A stretch of 64,000 nucleotides of DNA from Enterovibrio sp. JCM 19048 (lineage in GTDB: Bacteria > Pseudomonadota > Gammaproteobacteria > Enterobacterales > Vibrionaceae), in the NCBI GenBank assembly GCA_001310415.1, contig BAXE01000002.1, positions 124,001 to 188,000 on the forward strand. Reading direction: 5' to 3'. The notes below the pieces were generated by a model, which worked only from the letters and a program-made list of their open reading frames with translations, did no database searches and was not told where the DNA came from. Below, piece after piece: positions 30,663 through 40,978 of the stretch. Made by a program: the position numbers and the translations under genes. Position 1 is the first letter of the stretch. Each line of letters opens with the position of its first letter.

Positions 30663-33075
30663 AGAACAACCTGACCTGGCGCTGGGCGTGGCGCGAACTC
30701 ACCCATGGACAGCTCTGGCCGGTTGTCGCAGCGCTGGCGCTCATTATTGCCTGTGTGTTTGCGCTTTCTGCGCTGGCGGGGCGGATTGAATCTGTGCTGA
30801 CCCAGCAGGGGCGTTCAATGCTTGCAGCGGATATGGTGCTGCGCAGCAACCAGCCAGTGAGCCCTGATACGGTCAGCACGTTAAGCCGTGATGGCGTGGA
30901 AAGCTCCAGCCAGACCCGCTTTGGCACCATGGCATTTAGCGAAAACGACATGCAGCTTATCAGCGTGAAGGCGGTGGAAAGCAACTACCCATTGCGTGGA
31001 GTGCTTGAACTGCAGAATGCGCAAGGCATTCAGAGTCAGGTCAAACCGGGAGAGCTTTGGCTGGAGGAACGCCTGTTTTCACTGCTCAACGTCAAACCAG
31101 GTGACAAAGTGGATGTGGGTGATCTGACCCTGACAGTCAGCGGAAAAATTGTCTCTGAGCCTGAGCTTTCCTTTAATCCGTTCAGCCAGATGCCAGCCGC
31201 CATGATGCACTTGAGTGATGTTGAAGCAGCAGGTGTGGTGCGCCCCGGCAGCCGGGTCAGCTACCGCTATTTCTTCCGTGGTGATGATGATGCTTTGGCG
31301 GCGGTTAAAGACACCTATTCGCTGCAAGAAGGCCAACGCTGGATAGATGAAAATACCGGGGATCGCACCGGCGATATGCTGGAGCGCAGCCGCGGTTATC
31401 TGTCTCTCACTGTGGTGCTTGTGATCATTATGGCGGCGGCAACCTGCTGTTGACCTGTCTGCATTATGTCGACAGCCGCACCCAGACCCTGGCAATGGTG
31501 AAAAGCCTCGGCGCACAGCGAAGCTGGGTTCGCCGCTGGCTTGGTCGACAGCTTGTTATGTTGATGCTGATGGCGACAGCGTTGGGGCTAGGCTTTGGTT
31601 TTATGCTCGAATACCTGTTGCGTCTGCCATTGGGCGATGTCCTGCCGTCACCTTTGCCGGGCTACGGTCTATTACCTTGGCTGCTTGGACCAATCGTTGC
31701 TTTGCTGGTCGCTCTGCCTGCACTCGGTATTCCGCTTATCCGCCTGATTGAAGCGCCTGCTATGAGCGTGCTGCAGGAGCAGACCTCTGTGAAGGCGCGG
31801 AAAAATCCATGGAGCTGGCTGCTGGCGGCCGTGCCTGTGCTGGCTTGATCGCCTGGTCTTACGATAACCGTTTGCTTTGGTTGGTATTGGCTACGCTGGT
31901 GATGATGCTGAGCCTGTTGGCGGCAATTGGAGTGATGGTGCTGCGCTTTGCACAAAAACGGGTTCGCCATCCAGCCTTTAAACTGGCGTTGAGCCGCATT
32001 ACGCGAAACCCGGCAGCCAGCGGAGCCCAACTTGGTGCGCTCGCCACTTCGTTCATGTTGCTCACTATTATCTGGCTTTTGCGCACCGATCTGTTGGAGG
32101 ACTGGCAGCAAACCCTGCCGCCGGACGCGCCGAATGTGTTTGCGCTTAATATCGCCAAAAGTGAGCTAGATGATTATGTCGGGCGACTGGACACCAATAG
32201 CCTTGAACGCTCGGAGGCCTACCCGATTGTGCGGGGACGTCTGGTGGCAAGCAACGGTGAGCACTACGCCGAGTTGACGCCGGACAGGCAAGAGCGCGAC
32301 GAAGCGCTGCGCCGTGAGCTGAACTTTACCTGGCGCGATAGCCTGCCAAGCCATAATGATTTGATCGCGGGGCAATGGCCGACGGAAGGGGGCGTGTCGG
32401 TGGAATCTGGCATTGCCGACAGACTGGGATTGAAGCTCGGGGATGTGCTGACCTTTTCGGTCAACAGCCAGGAATTTGATGCGACGGTCAATTCCATCCG
32501 GGATGTGGAATGGCGAAATATGAAGCCTAATTTCTACTTCATCTTCGACCCAGCGCTGGTGGAAAACCTACCAGCAAACTGGTTGGTGAGTTTCAGGCTG
32601 GAAGATGGGCAAAGCGAGATCCTTAACCAGCTGGGGCGGGATTTCCAGACCGTCACCTTGCTTGACCTTCGCACCATGAGTGGCCGCATTCAGGTGATCC
32701 TGCGCCAGGTGAGTTTGTCTTTATCTGTACTGGCGGGGCTGGCCGTTGTCAGTGGCCTGTTGCTTCTGCTGACTCTGCTGCGGATTACCCTGGCAGAAAG
32801 GCAGCGGGAAATCATGCTCTACCGGACGCTGGGCGCAAGCAAAAAACGCATCAACACCACGCTGTGGGCGGAATACGGCATCATGGCGCTGGTCTCGGGC
32901 TGTATGGCGGTGGGCGGTGCTGAGCTTGCGATGGCGGGGCTGCTGAAGTGGGGCGTTGAATTGCCGGTGCGGATCCATCCTGAAGTCTGGCTCAGCCTGC
33001 CAACACTGGCTGTCGGCTGGTGTTCGTGACGGTTGCTGGATGCTGCGGGGATTGCTGGAGCCGCTGAAACGCTGA
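30659..33075 (+). CDS. ybbP: YbbP, large FtsX-like permease, about four frameshifts
   Basis: The ~805-residue membrane partner of YbbA, with two FtsX domains. The first frame gives the N-terminal helix and periplasmic domain up to VVLVIIMAAAT; then single-base losses near 31443 (CCC read as CC), 31845 and in the last 60 bases (about 33019 and 33045) move the frame. Reassembled, it shows LLTCLHYVDSRTQTLAMVKSLGAQ, the second periplasmic domain, and the C-terminal FtsX block LLLLLTLLRITLAERQREIMLYRTLGASKKR. The end reads MLRGLLEPLKR. Order and overlap with ybbA match E. coli. Confidence 0.9.
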
Positions 33076-33096
33076 TTTCCCGCGATGACAGAAACG

Positions 33097-33131
33097 ACAA
33101 GGCCAGCCGAAAACGGCTGGCCTTTTTGTTG
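33097..33131. terminator. Bidirectional terminator between ybbP and the DUF1501 gene
   Basis: AAGGCCAGCC/GGCTGGCCTT arms around GAAAAC with flanking A/T tracts. Confidence 0.9.
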
Positions 33132-33133
33132 CT

Positions 33134-34465
33134 TTAACCGTTTCGGGTGAGGTCGAGCGGCGCAAAATTGGCGTGATTCGGGAAGGTCTCACGGATTGTT
33201 GCGTCAGACGCGCCCAACCAACGGGCGAGCGCAATATACACCTGATCAGCAGCGATGGTCGGCAGCAAGCGGCCGCGTTCAACAGCATCCGGCCCTTCCG
33301 GTCGGTAGTCAGGCCAGGTGCCGATAAACGCAGAGCCATCGATTGCCCCACCCATCACAATTTGGTGTCCGCCCCAGCCATGGTCTGTGCCTGTGCCGTT
33401 CGCCGGAATGCGGCGGCCAAAGTCGGAGTGGGTAACAGTGATGACATTGTCGTGCAGTCCCAAGAGTTTGAGGTGAGCATTGAAGGCCGCCATGGCATCA
33501 CTCAATTCCGCGTACTTCTCATTCAGGCACGGTTTTGATCAGCGTGGGTATCAAAACGCCAAGTTGCAGAAAGAATATCTGCGTGCCCTGATTCAGCTCT
33601 GTGCTTTTGCGGATCAAGCGCGACGTCATGCGAAACTGGGTACCAAGCCCCGTGTCCGGATAGAGCGGCATATCGTCTTCATCGGCAATGCTGTCAATCA
33701 CGTCCATCAAGGTGTTTGCAACGTGAATAGAATCCTTGCGACGGACGCCAGTGTTTGGTCAAAAGCGTCGCCATCCACCTCAGCAAAGTAGTCATCCAGC
33801 GCAGTAACAGTGTTGGCATTGGCATTCAGCTCGGTGATCTTTTTGCCCCGGATAATGTTCTGATTCAGCGTGTTTGCGCGCAGAAGCTGGGTTTCACCGG
33901 CATGGCTGTATAGCGGAGCAAGGTTGGTACCTGACAGATCCTGTTGCAGCACATCCATCAAACGTCCTGCCCAGCCCGTTGTCAGGCTGTAACCCACAGC
34001 GCCTTTTTCCCACTCGTTCTTTTGCGAGTTGTGGGAAAACAGAAATGGCGGTAACCGATAGCCCTGGGTGTCTGCTTCTTCCTTGGTCAGCGGTTCGCGA
34101 AGGATGCCGCTGTTGACGATGACACTGGCTTCCCGATTGGCAAAAACCTCGGCCAATTTGGTCATTTTCGGGTGCAGGCCGAGCGAAACCTCGAGATTGT
34201 CCCGGCAGCGTCCCGTTGCCGGAACAGGCAACAACTGTTCTTTAGCCAACGCAAGATCAGGGCGCACATCAAAATAGGTTTGGTAGTGCGTTTCGCTGGT
34301 GGGAACCACCATATTGGCGGCGTCATTCCCACCATCCAGCAGCACGCAAACCAGCGCTTTGCTGGCTCCTGTTGAGCCTGCAAAGCCCAGCGGCGCAGTC
34401 AGCACGGAAGGTGCAGCGACAGAAAGCACAGTGATGTTCTTTAGAAAGTCACGACGGGTAACCAT
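33134..34465 (-). CDS. DUF1501 protein with Tat signal, frameshifted
   Basis: DUF1501 proteins resemble the alkaline phosphatase/sulfatase fold and are exported. The start at 34465 gives a Tat signal (VTRRDFLKNITVLSVAAPSVL), then LDGGNDAANMVVPT, SLGLHPKM and a middle block; later frames carry FFLQLGGFDTHADQ, SDAMAAFNAHLKLLG, TVTHSDFGRRIPANGTGTDHGWGGHQIVMGG and the C-terminus. Breaks lie near 33712 and 33525-33545. The corrected length is about 445 residues. It is 2 bp downstream of the DUF1800 gene, a common pair in marine bacteria whose joint role is not established. Confidence 0.86.
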
Positions 34466-34467
34466 AT

Positions 34468-36195
34468 CTACCTCTGGATCAAAAATTCGGGACTAGTCAC
34501 CACCAGGGTGAGCGCAATGGCCGCTTTGTTCTGGTAAATCCGCTCTGAAGCAATGGCATTCATCATGGCGACACGGAGCGTATTGCTCATTGCTCCATCA
34601 AGAAAGCGTGCATTGATAAGATCAGGCAGGGCATTCTCATCCGCTGACTGTGCAGCAGTGAAATAGGCTGACAGATCCAGATAGATAGCGTTGTCACAGC
34701 GAACGGTATCCGGTTTGTACACCCTTGAAAAACGCGGACGCAGCGCATTCTGGTAACTGATAAATCCGGCCCATGGCATGATTTCAAATTCAGGTGCCTT
34801 CAGCCCGCTGTCGGAAAGCGGCCCGCTGGGGCTGAATTCCGGTGAATAAAAGTTAAAGACGGATGTGGCTGCCAGTGGTCCCTGTGCAATGGAATGGAAA
34901 ATTTCATTGGTATCAAGGGGAAGGGCATCCTTACCGCCATAGGTTTTCGCGTTGAGGATCCGGAACACTTCGGCGACAGCCAGGATTGGCTCTTTGAGTT
35001 TGGCTACCGGGTAGCGCTCAGGATCGCTTGAACCGTTTAGAGCCTCGTCATCCAGCCAAATTGCCGCGAACACACTTTCCATGTCGCCACGAATTCCCTG
35101 CCCGTTATCGTTAAACGCCTGGGCAACACGCTCGATGTAAGCCGGAGAAGGGTTTGACGTCACCAGACGCTGGATCAGGTGGCGCGCGACAAACGGCCCG
35201 GTGTTCGGGTGCTCGAAAAGAATATCCAACACATCCTGCACATCTTTCAGCGGTGTTTGACCGGCAGGGAGCGTATGGCCGAAAACGGTTTTTTCGCCAT
35301 CATCGTGCCAGCTTCCCCCATTTGTCAGAGCCCGGCATCATAGGCTGGATCAATCCTTTTCCATCCACCGGGCGGTTGGTTTCAGGGTCGAGTACGCGGT
35401 CGGAATAGGTCCAGCCACTGAATGCCCGCGCAATTTCTTCGACATCACCCTGGGTGTAGGTTTGGATTTTATTGCCCTGCTGTCCAGCTTGGGCGTGCCG
35501 TCCGTGTTCAGCTCGTACAAACCGATGGTAAAGAGCTGCATCACCTCCCGCGCATAGTTTTCATCCGGATAGGTGCCGCGTTTAGGGTTGTGCTTTTTGC
35601 TGTTCACCATGCTGAGGTAACTGCCCATGGCTGGGCTGAGCGTGACGGCTTCAAGCAGGTCGCGGTAATTGCCGAAAGCATGTTGTTGCAGGATATCGTA
35701 ATACGCAGCAAGGCTTTGTGGGTAACGGCCGATATAGGCAAAGCGGCGGCTGATAACCAGTATCTGGCTCAGGGCGAACGCTGCGCGCTGGCGAAGTTGG
35801 TCTTTCCCGTACAGCATCTGATCCCACCAGATTCCGTCACGGGCGGTGGTTGAGTTGGGGCGGACAAACCCGCAGTTGGACGGCGGTGCCATCGACGCGA
35901 TCGTTGGCAGGGCGGCCTCAAGCATCTTACGTTGAGAGGTGACGGGCAGGTTGAACTGCTGCTCCATCCAGTTGATGTACCCCATCCGGTTGAGATCTGC
36001 TGAAAGCGAGGCTGAGTTGCCTGCCGTCGCGCGTTCAATAAAGCTGTGTTGTTGCTGCTCAGAAAGGTAGGCAGGTGCGTTGTCCGGCAACCATGATGGC
36101 TGGTTTGGTACCGTTACGGACGGGCTTTCACTTTCGCCGTTGCAACCCAGTAAAAGTGGGAGCATTAAGGCGGCCAGCAGGGGGATTTTGTACAT
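34468..36195 (-). CDS. DUF1800 lipoprotein-like protein, frameshifted
   Basis: A ~575-residue DUF1800 protein. The start at 36195 gives a lipoprotein signal MYKIPLLAALMLPLLLGC, then the family blocks RMGYINWMEQQF, MLYGKDQLRQRAAFALSQIL, YPDENYAREVMQLFTIGLYELN and EEIARAFSGWTY (frame two, after a lost base near 35488). At least two more indels near 35280-35340 interrupt the HDDGEKTVFGHTLPAG region; the frame from 35241 then covers LDILFEHPNTGPFVARHLIQRLV and the C-terminus. It is upstream of the Tat-exported DUF1501 gene. Function unknown. Confidence 0.86.
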
Positions 36196-36417
36196 GCTTT
36201 CTCTCGGTGTATTGAGGTGCGGGGAATCTAGGCAGGGCTGTTAAATTGGTCAAGAAGAAAGGGAAATATTACGCACTAATGTCATATTTGTGAGATGTCG
36301 TTGAGGAATTTTTATCACATCCGCAGCGGGACAGCGGCAAGGCAAAAAAGACAGGGTGAAAGGGAGCGGATGAAAGCGCAGGGCTGGCTTGCTCTGCGCT
36401 CGTCATCGGGAAGGCTT

Positions 36418-37311
36418 TTATTGCAGCAGGTTGTCTAACGCTGGCGATAAATCGGGATATTCAAACCCGTACCCGCTGTTTTCCAGTGCCCGCGGCACAG
36501 CGCGCTGGCTGTCGAACAATAGCTGACCAGCTTCACCCAGCATCAATGAAATGACGAATTTCGGGGTGAACAGAAAGTGGGGACGGTGCAGGGACTTTGC
36601 CAGTGACTGGCTGAAGACTTTGTTGGTGACCGGCGTTGGCGCTGTGAGGTTAAACGGCCCGCGTGCGTCGGCATGGTTGAGTAAATGAATGATGCCACCC
36701 ACCATGTCATCAATATGGATCCAGGGGAAATACTGGTGTCCATCGCCAATCGGCCCGCCCAGTCCGAACTGGTAAGGCAGCAGCATTTTCTTCAAAGCCC
36801 CGCCTTTTTTGCTCAGCACGATGCCGGTACGCAGCAGGCATACCCGGGTCAAATCAGAATCAGCCCGCATGGCAATTTTTTCCCAGTTTGAGCAGACTGA
36901 GTGCGCAAAGTCCGAAGCGTCCACCACCAGAGACTCGTCAATGATCCTGTCACCCTGGTCGCTGTAATACCCGACCGCTGACCCGCTGATAAAGGTATGG
37001 GGCGGGGTGTCGGCCGCCTGGATCAAATCCACCAGTTTTTGGGTGATCCCCCAACGGCTGGAACAGATAATGCCCTTTTGGTTTTCCGTCCAACGCTGAT
37101 CCACGATGGGTTCCCCGGCGAGGTTTATCACCGCATCAATATGGTTCAGGCCCCCCAGTTGGCTGAGGTGGTTAATCAGGTGGACTTTCTCTGGTAGAAC
37201 ACGGCTGGCTTTTTCCGGCGAGCGGGTCAACACGGTGATCTCGTGGGAAGCGAGCCGGGGGATCAATGCCCGGCCAATCAATCCGGTGCCGCCGGTGATA
37301 AGGATATGCAT
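36418..37311 (-). CDS. yfcH: YfcH-type NAD(P)-dependent epimerase-like protein
   Basis: A 297-residue extended-SDR protein of the TIGR01777 group. The N-terminal ITGGTGLIGRALI binds NAD(P); NLAGEPI, SSRWGITQKL and SGSAVGYY follow at the expected spacing; the C-terminal half has PWIHIDDMVGGIIHLLNH and FNLTAPTPVTN. The substrate is unknown. It has about 220 bp of non-coding DNA upstream of the DUF1800 start and behind its own stop, with a weak GCGCAG/CTGCGC hairpin near 36376-36400. The gene is intact. Confidence 0.92.
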   Translation of the reverse strand: MHILITGGTGLIGRALIPRLASHEITVLTRSPEKASRVLPEKVHLINHLSQLGGLNHIDAVINLAGEPIVDQRWTENQKGIICSSRWGITQKLVDLIQAADTPPHTFISGSAVGYYSDQGDRIIDESLVVDASDFAHSVCSNWEKIAMRADSDLTRVCLLRTGIVLSKKGGALKKMLLPYQFGLGGPIGDGHQYFPWIHIDDMVGGIIHLLNHADARGPFNLTAPTPVTNKVFSQSLAKSLHRPHFLFTPKFVISLMLGEAGQLLFDSQRAVPRALENSGYGFEYPDLSPALDNLLQ

Positions 37312-37521
37312 GTGACAGTGTCCCTTAAGTGGTTATTAGAACCAGTATGCATTCAATTGGTTAATTGATCAGCCAGACAATGATCTTAATGCCGAAAATC
37401 GTGAGTCCCTTGTTAGCTGTATCACCCTATTGATATTGTGGATTGGCAATTTCGCTGACCTTGGCCCAGTTTTAAAGGCACAAATGTACTTTTCGCCCTA
37501 GTTTTGTTTTTCGGAGTATCA

Positions 37522-38256
37522 GTGAAGGGATTGACTGCATTACTCACCGCGATGTTAGGCAGCCTGAAAGACTTGCTGCCCATCATCCTCGTCATCGGTT
37601 TTTTCCAAATCATCGTTTTGCAACAACCTTTGCCAGACTGGATATCAATCATGGTCGGTTTGGTGCTGGTGGTCGTAGGGCTGACTTTCTTTGTTTTTGG
37701 CCTTGAAATGGGTTTGTTCCCCATCGGTGAATCCATGGCTCACTCCCTGGCGCGAAAGGGCAGTGTGTTCTGGCTGATTGTCTTTGCTTTCCTGCTTGGC
37801 TTTGGCACCACGATTGCAGAGCCTGCGCTAACTGCGGTAGCGGCGGAAGCAGCGCAAGTGGCGGCGGAAGGGGGCATGATAGGAATGACACCAGAAGCCC
37901 AGTCTTCCTATGCCAATGGCCTTAGGGTGACGGTGGCACTGTCTGTTGGGTTCGCCATTGTATTGGGGGTGCTCCGTATACTCAAAGGCTGGCCTATTCA
38001 CCGCATCATCATTGGCGGCTACATTCTGGTGGTGATCATGACTGCTTTTGCCCCGCGCTATATTATCGGGATCGCTTACGACTCGGGGGGTGTGACAACC
38101 TCCACGATCACTGTGCCTCTCGTGACGGCTTTGGGGGTGGGGCTGGCGACGGTCATCAAAGGCAGAAATCCCATGGTTGATGGCTTCGGCCTGATTGCCT
38201 TTGCATCACTCTCACCCATGATATTTGTGATGGTTTACGGGATGGTGGTGACATGA
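37522..38256 (+). CDS. DUF1538 membrane protein A (UmpA-like cation antiporter subunit)
   Basis: A ~244-residue membrane protein with about seven helices. I start at GTG 37522 because CGGAG lies 5 nt upstream. Family-typical segments are [31 protein letters not shown] and [21 protein letters not shown]; the charged or polar residues inside helices (E in TTIAEPA, D in AYDSGG) may form an ion path. DUF1538 pairs from halophiles have been reported as two-subunit Na+(Li+,K+)/H+ antiporters (UmpAB). Function here is inferred. The stop overlaps the next start (ATGA). The gene is intact. Confidence 0.82.
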   Translation: MKGLTALLTAMLGSLKDLLPIILVIGFFQIIVLQQPLPDWISIMVGLVLVVVGLTFFVFGLEMGLFPIGESMAHSLARKGSVFWLIVFAFLLGFGTTIAEPALTAVAAEAAQVAAEGGMIGMTPEAQSSYANGLRVTVALSVGFAIVLGVLRILKGWPIHRIIIGGYILVVIMTAFAPRYIIGIAYDSGGVTTSTITVPLVTALGVGLATVIKGRNPMVDGFGLIAFASLSPMIFVMVYGMVVT

Positions 38257-39040
38257 CAGTCCTGCTAGATCTCATTCCTACTTTCGTTTCCACCCTGTTT
38301 TCCACGGTGGTGGACGTCATTCCTATTATCTGCATTCTCTTCGGCTTCCAGCTCGCAGTGCTGCGAAAACCGATTGTTAACCTGAAGCGGATCATCTTTG
38401 GTTTTGTTTACGTCATCCTTGGGTTATCGCTGTTTCTGATGGGATTGGAACTGGCACTGTTTCCTCTTGGTCAGTCAATGGCAGAGCAGCTCACCGCACC
38501 GGAATTTTTATTCGGTGAGGGGATGAGCATGCCCCAAACCGTTACCTGGCAGCACTATTACTGGGTTTACCTGTTTGCTGCAGCCATTGGCTTTAGTACC
38601 ACGGTGGCAGAGCCTTCCCTGATTGCGGTGGCGATCAAGGCCTCGCAAGTTTCCGGTGGCGCGATTAGCGTGAATGGGCTGAGGTTTTCAGTGGCACTGG
38701 GTGTGGCGATGGGGATCTCGCTCGGTTGTTACCGGATCGTGGCGGGTGACCCCATTCATTTTTACATCATTGCCGGTTACATCGTGGTGGTGATCCAAAC
38801 TTTCTATGCCCCGAAATTTATTGTGCCGCTGGCCTATGACTCCGGCGGCGTAACAACGTCAACCGTGACTGTACCTTGGTGACGGCGTTGGGATTGGGAC
38901 TGGCATCCACCGTGCCGGGAAGGAGTCCACTGATAGACGGCTTTGGTCTTATTGCCTTTGCCAGCCTTTTTCCCATGATTACAGTCATGGGATATGCGCA
39001 GTTAACCGAGTGGGCCGCCAAACGCGGACGCGCTCAATAA
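38253..39040 (+). CDS. DUF1538 membrane protein B (UmpB-like), one frameshift
   Basis: A second, homologous DUF1538 subunit of about 262 residues. It repeats the hallmarks of its neighbour: [34 protein letters not shown] and [15 protein letters not shown]. One base is lost near 38876, after which the frame continues [34 protein letters not shown] and stops at 39040. The two subunits are 4-bp overlapped, so equal amounts are likely. They are followed by PII-like and CBS genes in the same operon. Confidence 0.82.
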
Positions 39041-39056
39041 CCAAGAGGGATTAGCA

Positions 39057-39407
39057 ATGCGGTTCAAATTAATCGTGGCCTTCATTGAAGACTCTAAAAC
39101 CGATGCAGTACTGGATGCAGCGCGTGACGCGGGGGCAACAGGTGCGACGGTAATTAATAATGCGCGGGGCGAGGGGCTGACCAAACAGAAAACCTTTTTT
39201 GGCCTGACACTGGATGTTCAGCGTGACGTCATGCTGTTTGTGGTGGAAGAGCACCTTGCCCGTAGTGTGCTGGAAACCATCAACGAGGTTGGCGAGTTTG
39301 ATGCGACGTCTGGCAAGGGAATCGCTGTGCAACTGGATATTGAGGATGCCGTTGGGGTGGCACATCAGGTGCGCGAGTTAAGTAGCGTGATTGAGGAAGA
39401 ACTATGA
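39057..39407 (+). CDS. PII-like signalling protein of the DUF1538 operon
   Basis: A 116-residue protein with the start of the PII fold (RFKLIVAFIEDSKTDAVLDAARDAGATGATVI), a T-loop-like stretch with ARGEGLTKQKTFFGL and the second half DVMLFVVEEHLARSVLETINEVGEF. The uridylylated Tyr51 of GlnB/GlnK is not evident. It belongs with the PII-like proteins that sit beside transporters and regulate them by binding a nucleotide. Here it lies between the DUF1538 pair and a CBS protein, so control of the antiporter is the obvious idea; the ligand is unknown. The stop overlaps the next start. The gene is intact. Confidence 0.82.
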   Translation: MRFKLIVAFIEDSKTDAVLDAARDAGATGATVINNARGEGLTKQKTFFGLTLDVQRDVMLFVVEEHLARSVLETINEVGEFDATSGKGIAVQLDIEDAVGVAHQVRELSSVIEEEL

Positions 39408-39798
39408 AAACGACAAAAAAGTCAGGGAAGTCATGAAGCAGGATTTTGCGCTGATAGATGGATTGACCACGGTTTCTGAAGCGATCCGGATTGCGCGGGA
39501 TAAGGAAATCAAGGCGCTGATCGTGAAAAAGCGCGATGATCATGATGAATATGGACTGGTGTTAATGAATGACATCGCTAAAAAGGTGCTGTCACAAAAC
39601 CGTTCGCCGGAGCGGGTCAATGTTTATGAGATCATGACCAAACCTGCACTGGGTGTATCGCCGGACATGAATGTGAAATATTGCGCCCGCCTGTTTGAGC
39701 GCTTTGGTATCAGCCGGGCACCCGTCATTGAAAACGGTGAGGTGCTGGGTGTGGTGAGCTACAACAGCATAGTCATGTACGGCATGGTGTCGGATTAA
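39404..39798 (+). CDS. CBS-domain pair protein of the DUF1538 operon, one frameshift
   Basis: A ~131-residue protein composed of two CBS motifs (KVREVMKQDFALIDGLTTVSEAI, then VNVYEIMTKPALGVSPDMNVKYCARLFERFGISRAPVIE). The ATG at 39404 overlaps the PII-like stop (ATGA); reading MKTTKK and inserting one A in the A-run near 39419 joins it to the long frame. Tandem CBS domains bind adenine nucleotides, so with the PII-like protein they would make a two-input energy or nucleotide sensor for the DUF1538 carrier. This is inference. Confidence 0.8.
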
Positions 39799-39829
39799 AA
39801 CAGCATGCCGTTGCGGCGATCAGTGGCGG

Positions 39830-40096
39830 TCAATATGCCGAGATCGCGATCGGGGCAAAAACGTCCCGCACACGTTGTTTCAACACTTTGGCGTCGGGAA
39901 ACCCGCCATCGCGTTTGCGCTCCCAGATAAGCTCGCCATTGCAATGGATTTCAAACCGCCCGCCAGTGTCGGGATGGAGGGTCAAGCTAGCGACTTCCTC
40001 GCTGAAGGTCGAAAGCAGTTCCTGTGTCATCCAGGTTGCACGTAGCATCCAGTTGCACTGGCGACAGTAATAAATATCAATGGTGACTTTTTCCAT
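39830..40096 (-). CDS. SelT/SelW/SelH (Rdx) family thioredoxin-like protein
   Basis: An 88-residue protein whose start at 40096 (MEKVTIDIYYCRQCNWMLRA) overlaps the TAA of the upstream gene (TAATG). It has the Rdx-family CxxC (CRQC, residues 11-14) where eukaryotic SelW has CxxU, followed by the family's GGRFEIHCNGELIWERKRDGGFPDAKVLKQRVRD. Such proteins are thought to be small redox proteins; the client is unknown. Coupling to a TauE/SafE exporter may reflect sulfur chemistry. The gene is intact. Confidence 0.88.
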   Translation of the reverse strand: MEKVTIDIYYCRQCNWMLRATWMTQELLSTFSEEVASLTLHPDTGGRFEIHCNGELIWERKRDGGFPDAKVLKQRVRDVFAPIAISAY

Positions 40097-40856
40097 TAGA
40101 GCACTCCCCATAAAAGCTTCACCCCGACCGCAAAGGTTAGTAGTTCAAACGCAATCTTGATAAGACGGTTACTGTATTTATCCGCCATGTAGGCGCCAAG
40201 GTAGCCTCCCAGCATTGAGCCAAGCAACAAGGCCGGTATCCACGGCCAATAGATTTCAGCGCCAGCCCACGCCAGTGTCACTGCTCCCAAACCGTTCCAG
40301 AACAGGCCTACACTCACCAGTGTCAGTGCCACCGCCTGTTTGTAATCGAGCCCAAACCAGCGCACCAGAAACAAAGTAACGAATAGGCCAGTGCCTGCGG
40401 TAAGGGAGCCGTTCAGCAGCCCGATGGCGCTAAGGCCAAGGCAGCCGATGACAAGTCCAAAGGTGGTGCGGTTACGGGGTTCCGCTTCCTGACCGAGAGA
40501 TTTACGCGTTCGGGAATAAAGGCCAAGCAGGATGATAAATGCACCGAGCAGGCCTTCCGCGACAGGACCTGGCACAAACAAAATCAGGTTGGCGCCGATG
40601 ATCACCCCGGTCGCACCGGCAAGGGTGACATAGATGGTGAGCTTGGGGTCAAGGTTACCGCTGCGCCAGTGCTTGAGTGCCGCGCCCAGACCCAATGCGA
40701 CAGACGCTACTTTATGGGTGGCGAGTGCCACTGAAAAGGTGAGACCGAGAAACAGCAACAGGGCAACTGCAAAAGGCCAGAACCGCCGCCAGCCAAAGAG
40801 GCGAGGGTATTGGCAAACAGAGAGCCGATAAAAGCCCGAGTTGAGAGAAAGTCCAT
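40096..40856 (-). CDS. TauE/SafE-family sulfite/sulfonate exporter-like protein, one frameshift
   Basis: A membrane protein of the TauE/SafE (YfcA) family. From ATG 40856 it reads MDFLSTRAFIGSLFANTLA and SLAGGGSGLLQLPL, the conserved glycine-rich first loop, then breaks near 40766 (CCCC read as CCC) and continues LLFLGLTFSVALATHKVASVALGLGA and a second repeat with GLLNGSLTAGTGLFVTLFLV and FGLDYKQAVALTL. Corrected length is about 253 residues with eight likely helices. It is 4 genes away from metNIQ and coupled to the Rdx gene. The substrate is not known. Confidence 0.88.
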
Positions 40857-40911
40857 ATTCGCTCACGACAATCCAAAGTGAAAAAGCAGTGTAGCAGTTT
40901 GTCTGCAGGTA

Positions 40912-40944
40912 GAAAAAAGCCCGTGGAAATCACAGGCTTTTGAT
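40912..40944. terminator. Bidirectional terminator between metQ and the TauE gene
   Basis: AAAAAGCC(C)GTG and CACAGGCTTTT arms with flanking A/T tracts, placed behind metQ region on one side and before the TauE gene on the other. One mismatch in the stem. Confidence 0.65.
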
Positions 40945-40978
40945 TGGGAGCAACGGTGTGGATGGGTTGAAAGGCAGC

